Positions 44,011 through 46,299 of a DNA stretch of 46,299 nucleotides are shown one piece after another. A program made the position numbers and the translations under genes. Location: positions 1 to 46,299 of the forward strand of contig CAVCYP010000008.1 in assembly GCA_963606545.1 (NCBI GenBank), read 5' to 3'. This stretch comes from UBA9732 sp963606545. GTDB taxonomy: Bacteria; Spirochaetota; Spirochaetia; Sphaerochaetales; Sphaerochaetaceae. Numbering within the stretch: the stretch's first letter is position 1; every line of letters begins with the position of its first letter. The notes beneath the pieces are model-generated. The model had not been told where the DNA came from, did no database searches, and saw nothing but the letters and a program-made list of their open reading frames with translations.

Positions 44011-44040
44011 ATTATATATCTTTTCTACATATTTTGACTA
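44011..44040 (-). promoter_or_regulatory. promoter of the ileS operon
   Basis: On the minus strand TAGTCA (plus 44035-44040), 18-bp spacer, TATAAT (plus 44011-44016). The start near 44004 leaves a leader of about 20 bases with GGAG. The -35 sequence is shared with the divergent cca promoter. Confidence 0.5.
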
Positions 44041-44063
44041 CACATTCCACTTTGATATATTAT
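44034..44063 (+). promoter_or_regulatory. promoter of cca (leaderless start)
   Basis: TTGACT (44034-44039), 18-bp spacer, TATTAT (44058-44063). The ATG at 44071 is 8 bases past the -10 box, and no ribosome site is present. Confidence 0.6.
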
Positions 44064-44070
44064 TAATTAC

Positions 44071-45432
44071 ATGAGTGAAATTGTTGCAGAAAAAACAGCC
44101 TATCCAGTTCCCAAAAAAGTAATGGAATTTGCCAATTTCTTTGAAGAGAAAGGATTTAGTCTCTATATTGTAGGTGGCGCCGTACGTGACTACTATCTTG
44201 ACGTCCCAAACAGCGACTATGACTTTTGCACCAACGCAACTCCACAGCAGGTGATTGGACTATTCAAAAAAGTCATCCCAACCGGGCTTAAACACGGAAC
44301 CGTCACAGTTCTCTTTAAAGGCGAAAGCTATGAAGTCACCACCTTTCGCTCAGAATCCAACTACACAGACGGCCGTCACCCAGACAACGTCACCTACATC
44401 ACTAATCTTCACGAAGATCTCTCTAGGCGCGACTTTACCATCAACGCTCTTGCAGCTAACTGCAAAGATGGTACTATAACCGATGATTTTTGCGGTCTTT
44501 CAGACCTTTCTTCTCACCTAGTTAGAGCAATTGGAAACCCAAGAGAACGCTTCAAAGAAGACGGCCTTAGATTAATGCGCTTGGCTAGATTTTGCTCAAA
44601 ACTTGGTTTTGAAGCTGAAAAAGAAACTCTTGAAGCTGCAACAGAACTTTGCTCTTTGATTTCAAAGGTCTCCCAAGAAAGAATCTTTGATGAACTTTCA
44701 AAAATTCTCCTGACTAAGAAGCCTTCAGTAGGACTTAAAATCTTGGAAAAGACAGGCATTTTAGCCCTTATTTTACCTGAACTGTATGAATGTAAAGAGA
44801 TTAGCCAAAGAAAAGTTTCTACGGCTAATGTTTTAGAGCACATATACTTATGCGTTGATGCAGCAGCCAGTGCTGGTTATAATCTAACCGTACGTCTTGC
44901 TGCCCTTCTTCATGATATTGGAAAACCAGCTACCATGATTTATAACCGCTATGGCATAATGCGTTTTCCAGAACATGAAGCAAAAGGCTCTGAACTTTCA
45001 GCAATAGTTCTTAGACGGCTGAAATGTTCAAATCAGCTTATTGAGGATGTCAGGCTATTAGTTCTTAATCATACCGCAAAAGATACAGACCATTTGAGGG
45101 ATGGAGATATAAAACGCTTTATTCGTTCTGTGGGAAAAGACAAGCTACAAATGGTCTTTGAGCTACAATGGTCAGATCAAATTGCTTCAAGTGGAGCAAA
45201 ATGGTCAGAGCTGTATGCTAATCTTTTACCACGTATAGAAAAACTCATCAACGACCCAATGTATTTAAGTGAACTTGCTGTTACTGGGCAGGATTTGAAT
45301 TCAGTAGGAATACCAAAATCCAAAGAGATGGGAGAAATTCTTAACCAACTACTTGAAATGGTAATTGATTACCCTACACTAAATCAAAGAGAAATTTTGT
45401 TAAATCAGGCTAGTTTGATGCATCGGGCTTAG
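44071..45432 (+). CDS. cca: CCA-adding tRNA nucleotidyltransferase
   Basis: 453 aa. Adds or repairs the CCA end of tRNAs, needed because tRNA-Tyr and tRNA-Thr in this window do not encode it. The N-terminal YIVGGAVRD has the GG at 35-36, and the metal Asp pair SDYDF is at 49-51; LSRRDFTINALA and LRLMRLARFCS are the next motifs. An HD domain (LLHDIGKPA, about residue 272) follows. The tail overlaps rnc by 23 bases. Confidence 0.88.
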   Translation: MSEIVAEKTAYPVPKKVMEFANFFEEKGFSLYIVGGAVRDYYLDVPNSDYDFCTNATPQQVIGLFKKVIPTGLKHGTVTVLFKGESYEVTTFRSESNYTDGRHPDNVTYITNLHEDLSRRDFTINALAANCKDGTITDDFCGLSDLSSHLVRAIGNPRERFKEDGLRLMRLARFCSKLGFEAEKETLEAATELCSLISKVSQERIFDELSKILLTKKPSVGLKILEKTGILALILPELYECKEISQRKVSTANVLEHIYLCVDAAASAGYNLTVRLAALLHDIGKPATMIYNRYGIMRFPEHEAKGSELSAIVLRRLKCSNQLIEDVRLLVLNHTAKDTDHLRDGDIKRFIRSVGKDKLQMVFELQWSDQIASSGAKWSELYANLLPRIEKLINDPMYLSELAVTGQDLNSVGIPKSKEMGEILNQLLEMVIDYPTLNQREILLNQASLMHRA

Positions 45433-46171
45433 AGGTCTGCTTAGCAAGCTGCTCCCAAGCCAACTTTGCCACGTTCTGCTCGGCGTCCTTTTTGTTGTGA
45501 CCAACTTCAGGGCCATAGGTGATGCCGTGAACCGACACCGTGTAGAAGAAAAGCTGGTCATGTTCCGGTCCAGTTGACTTGATAAAGTTATAAATAGGAA
45601 CCTTCTTGTAGCGCTTTTGAGCCCACTCCTGAAGCATAGTTTTATAGTCTTTTTTAAACTGATTATTCAAAACAGCTTCAATGTTTGGCTTAAGATTACT
45701 CAGGATGAAATCTCTTACAATCTCCATCCCTTGGTCTAGGTAGATAGCGGCAAAAACGGCCTCAGTACAATCGGCCAAAATGGCCTTCTTGAATCTGCCA
45801 CCAGTAAGCTCTTCTCCTTTTCCTATAATCAAATACCTGTCAAGTTCAAGCTTCTTGGCCACAATGGAAAGAGAATCTTCACTAACCACAACACTTCTAA
45901 CTTTAGTGCAGTCGCCCTCGTCCCCTTTGAGATTATCGTAAAGCCATTTTGAAACGACAATTGATAAAACACTGTCGCCAAGAAACTCAAGTCTCTCATT
46001 GTCCAATATCTTTTCATTCTTTACCTCATTTGCATAGGAAGAATGAATAAAGGCATTATTCAATATTGAGATATCCTTAAATTTTATTCCAATACTTTCT
46101 TGGAAAAACAAAAGCTCCTTCATCCTCTCTTCTGGGATATCAGGAGCCTTTTCAACTTTATAAAAAGCCAT
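45410..46171 (-). CDS. rnc: ribonuclease III
   Basis: 253 aa double-strand-specific RNase for rRNA processing. The signature NERLEFLGDSVL is intact with the catalytic Glu and Asp residues, and a second acidic set appears in LADCTEAVFAAIYLD. The C-terminal double-stranded RNA-binding domain spans about 175-245. It follows acpP in the common acpP-rnc order and overlaps the tail of cca on the other strand. Confidence 0.97.
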   Translation of the reverse strand: MAFYKVEKAPDIPEERMKELLFFQESIGIKFKDISILNNAFIHSSYANEVKNEKILDNERLEFLGDSVLSIVVSKWLYDNLKGDEGDCTKVRSVVVSEDSLSIVAKKLELDRYLIIGKGEELTGGRFKKAILADCTEAVFAAIYLDQGMEIVRDFILSNLKPNIEAVLNNQFKKDYKTMLQEWAQKRYKKVPIYNFIKSTGPEHDQLFFYTVSVHGITYGPEVGHNKKDAEQNVAKLAWEQLAKQTSKPDASN

Positions 46172-46182
46172 AATTCTTTAAA

Positions 46183-46299
46183 TTATTTGAGAACAGAAAC
46201 CAAATAATCAACAGCCTCACCAACTGTTTCAAAAGTTCTTCCTTTCTCATCTGGAACTCTAATGTCAAATTCCTCTTCAAAACCACCAACAAGGTCAAG
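46183..46299 (-). CDS. acpP: acyl carrier protein (partial, C-terminal 38 aa)
   Basis: The frame is open to the window edge and ends at the TAA at 46183. The visible 38 residues begin LDLVGGFEEEFDIRVPDE, match helices II-IV of ACP, and end in VDYLVSVLK. The 4'-phosphopantetheine Ser and N-terminus lie outside the window. It lies 11 bases upstream of rnc. Confidence 0.85.
   Translation of the reverse strand, partial: LDLVGGFEEEFDIRVPDEKGRTFETVGEAVDYLVSVLK

Noticed and set aside
1..46299. CRISPR arrays, insertion sequences, prophage or restriction genes
   Set aside because: No direct-repeat array, transposase, integrase or phage gene was seen; all frames are accounted for by housekeeping or membrane genes.

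Overview
The window looks like a stretch of a Treponema-type spirochaete chromosome, probably a gut or rumen commensal rather than T. pallidum. Reasons: AT-rich coding DNA; an ykgJ-dnaG-rpoD-zinc ribbon-rnpB block; a eukaryote-like IleS; PEGA-domain and lipoprotein genes; a complete rnfCDGEAB operon; a GH57-like protein; and aroB plus aroH, which imply aromatic biosynthesis. The genus is inferred from gene content, not from a database search. I see no phage, IS element, CRISPR array or classical defence island. It is dense housekeeping DNA with many operons and overlapping gene ends.

Layout. 1-5.5 kb (minus strand): ykgJ-like, dnaG, rpoD, a C4 zinc-ribbon coiled-coil protein and RNase P RNA. 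5.5-5.8 kb: tRNA-Tyr and tRNA-Thr. 5.8-8.9 kb: uraA, behind a leader peptide and terminator that look like a translation-coupled attenuator, and a DUF1015 gene. 9.0-12.3 kb: a membrane protein with aroH, then tsaC and an FtsB/DivIC-like gene facing a very acidic membrane protein that contains a 52-N assembly gap. 12.3-22.1 kb (minus): RNase Z, a LolCDE-type ABC transporter, an exported protein, ftsY, a PEGA protein, prfB with its programmed frameshift, and a GH57-like gene. 22.1-27.1 kb: rnfCDGEAB. 27.1-33.9 kb: a P-loop protein, pcnB, hisS, a DEAH helicase and an SDR. 33.9-37.9 kb (plus): aroB, a cysteine desulfurase, thiI and thpR. 37.9-44.0 kb (minus): ileS, a lipoprotein, trpS and gpsA. 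44.1-46.3 kb: cca, rnc and the end of acpP.

Functional themes. RNA maturation and translation dominate: rnpB, rnz, rnc, cca, pcnB, thiI with its desulfurase, tsaC, prfB, hisS, ileS and trpS. Neither tRNA encodes CCA, which fits the presence of cca. Envelope biogenesis is served by ftsY, the Lol-type transporter, PEGA and lipoprotein genes. Energy conservation is served by Rnf.

Most notable observations: (1) upstream of uraA, a 31-codon ORF with a strong ribosome site whose stop codon lies in the loop of an intrinsic terminator, resembling E. coli pyrBI attenuation; (2) about seven genes whose promoter -10 box sits 6-8 bases before the ATG with no ribosome site, predicting frequent leaderless mRNAs; (3) a perfect intrinsic terminator for the acidic-protein gene embedded antisense in the codons of the conserved HYSPRY motif of RNase Z.
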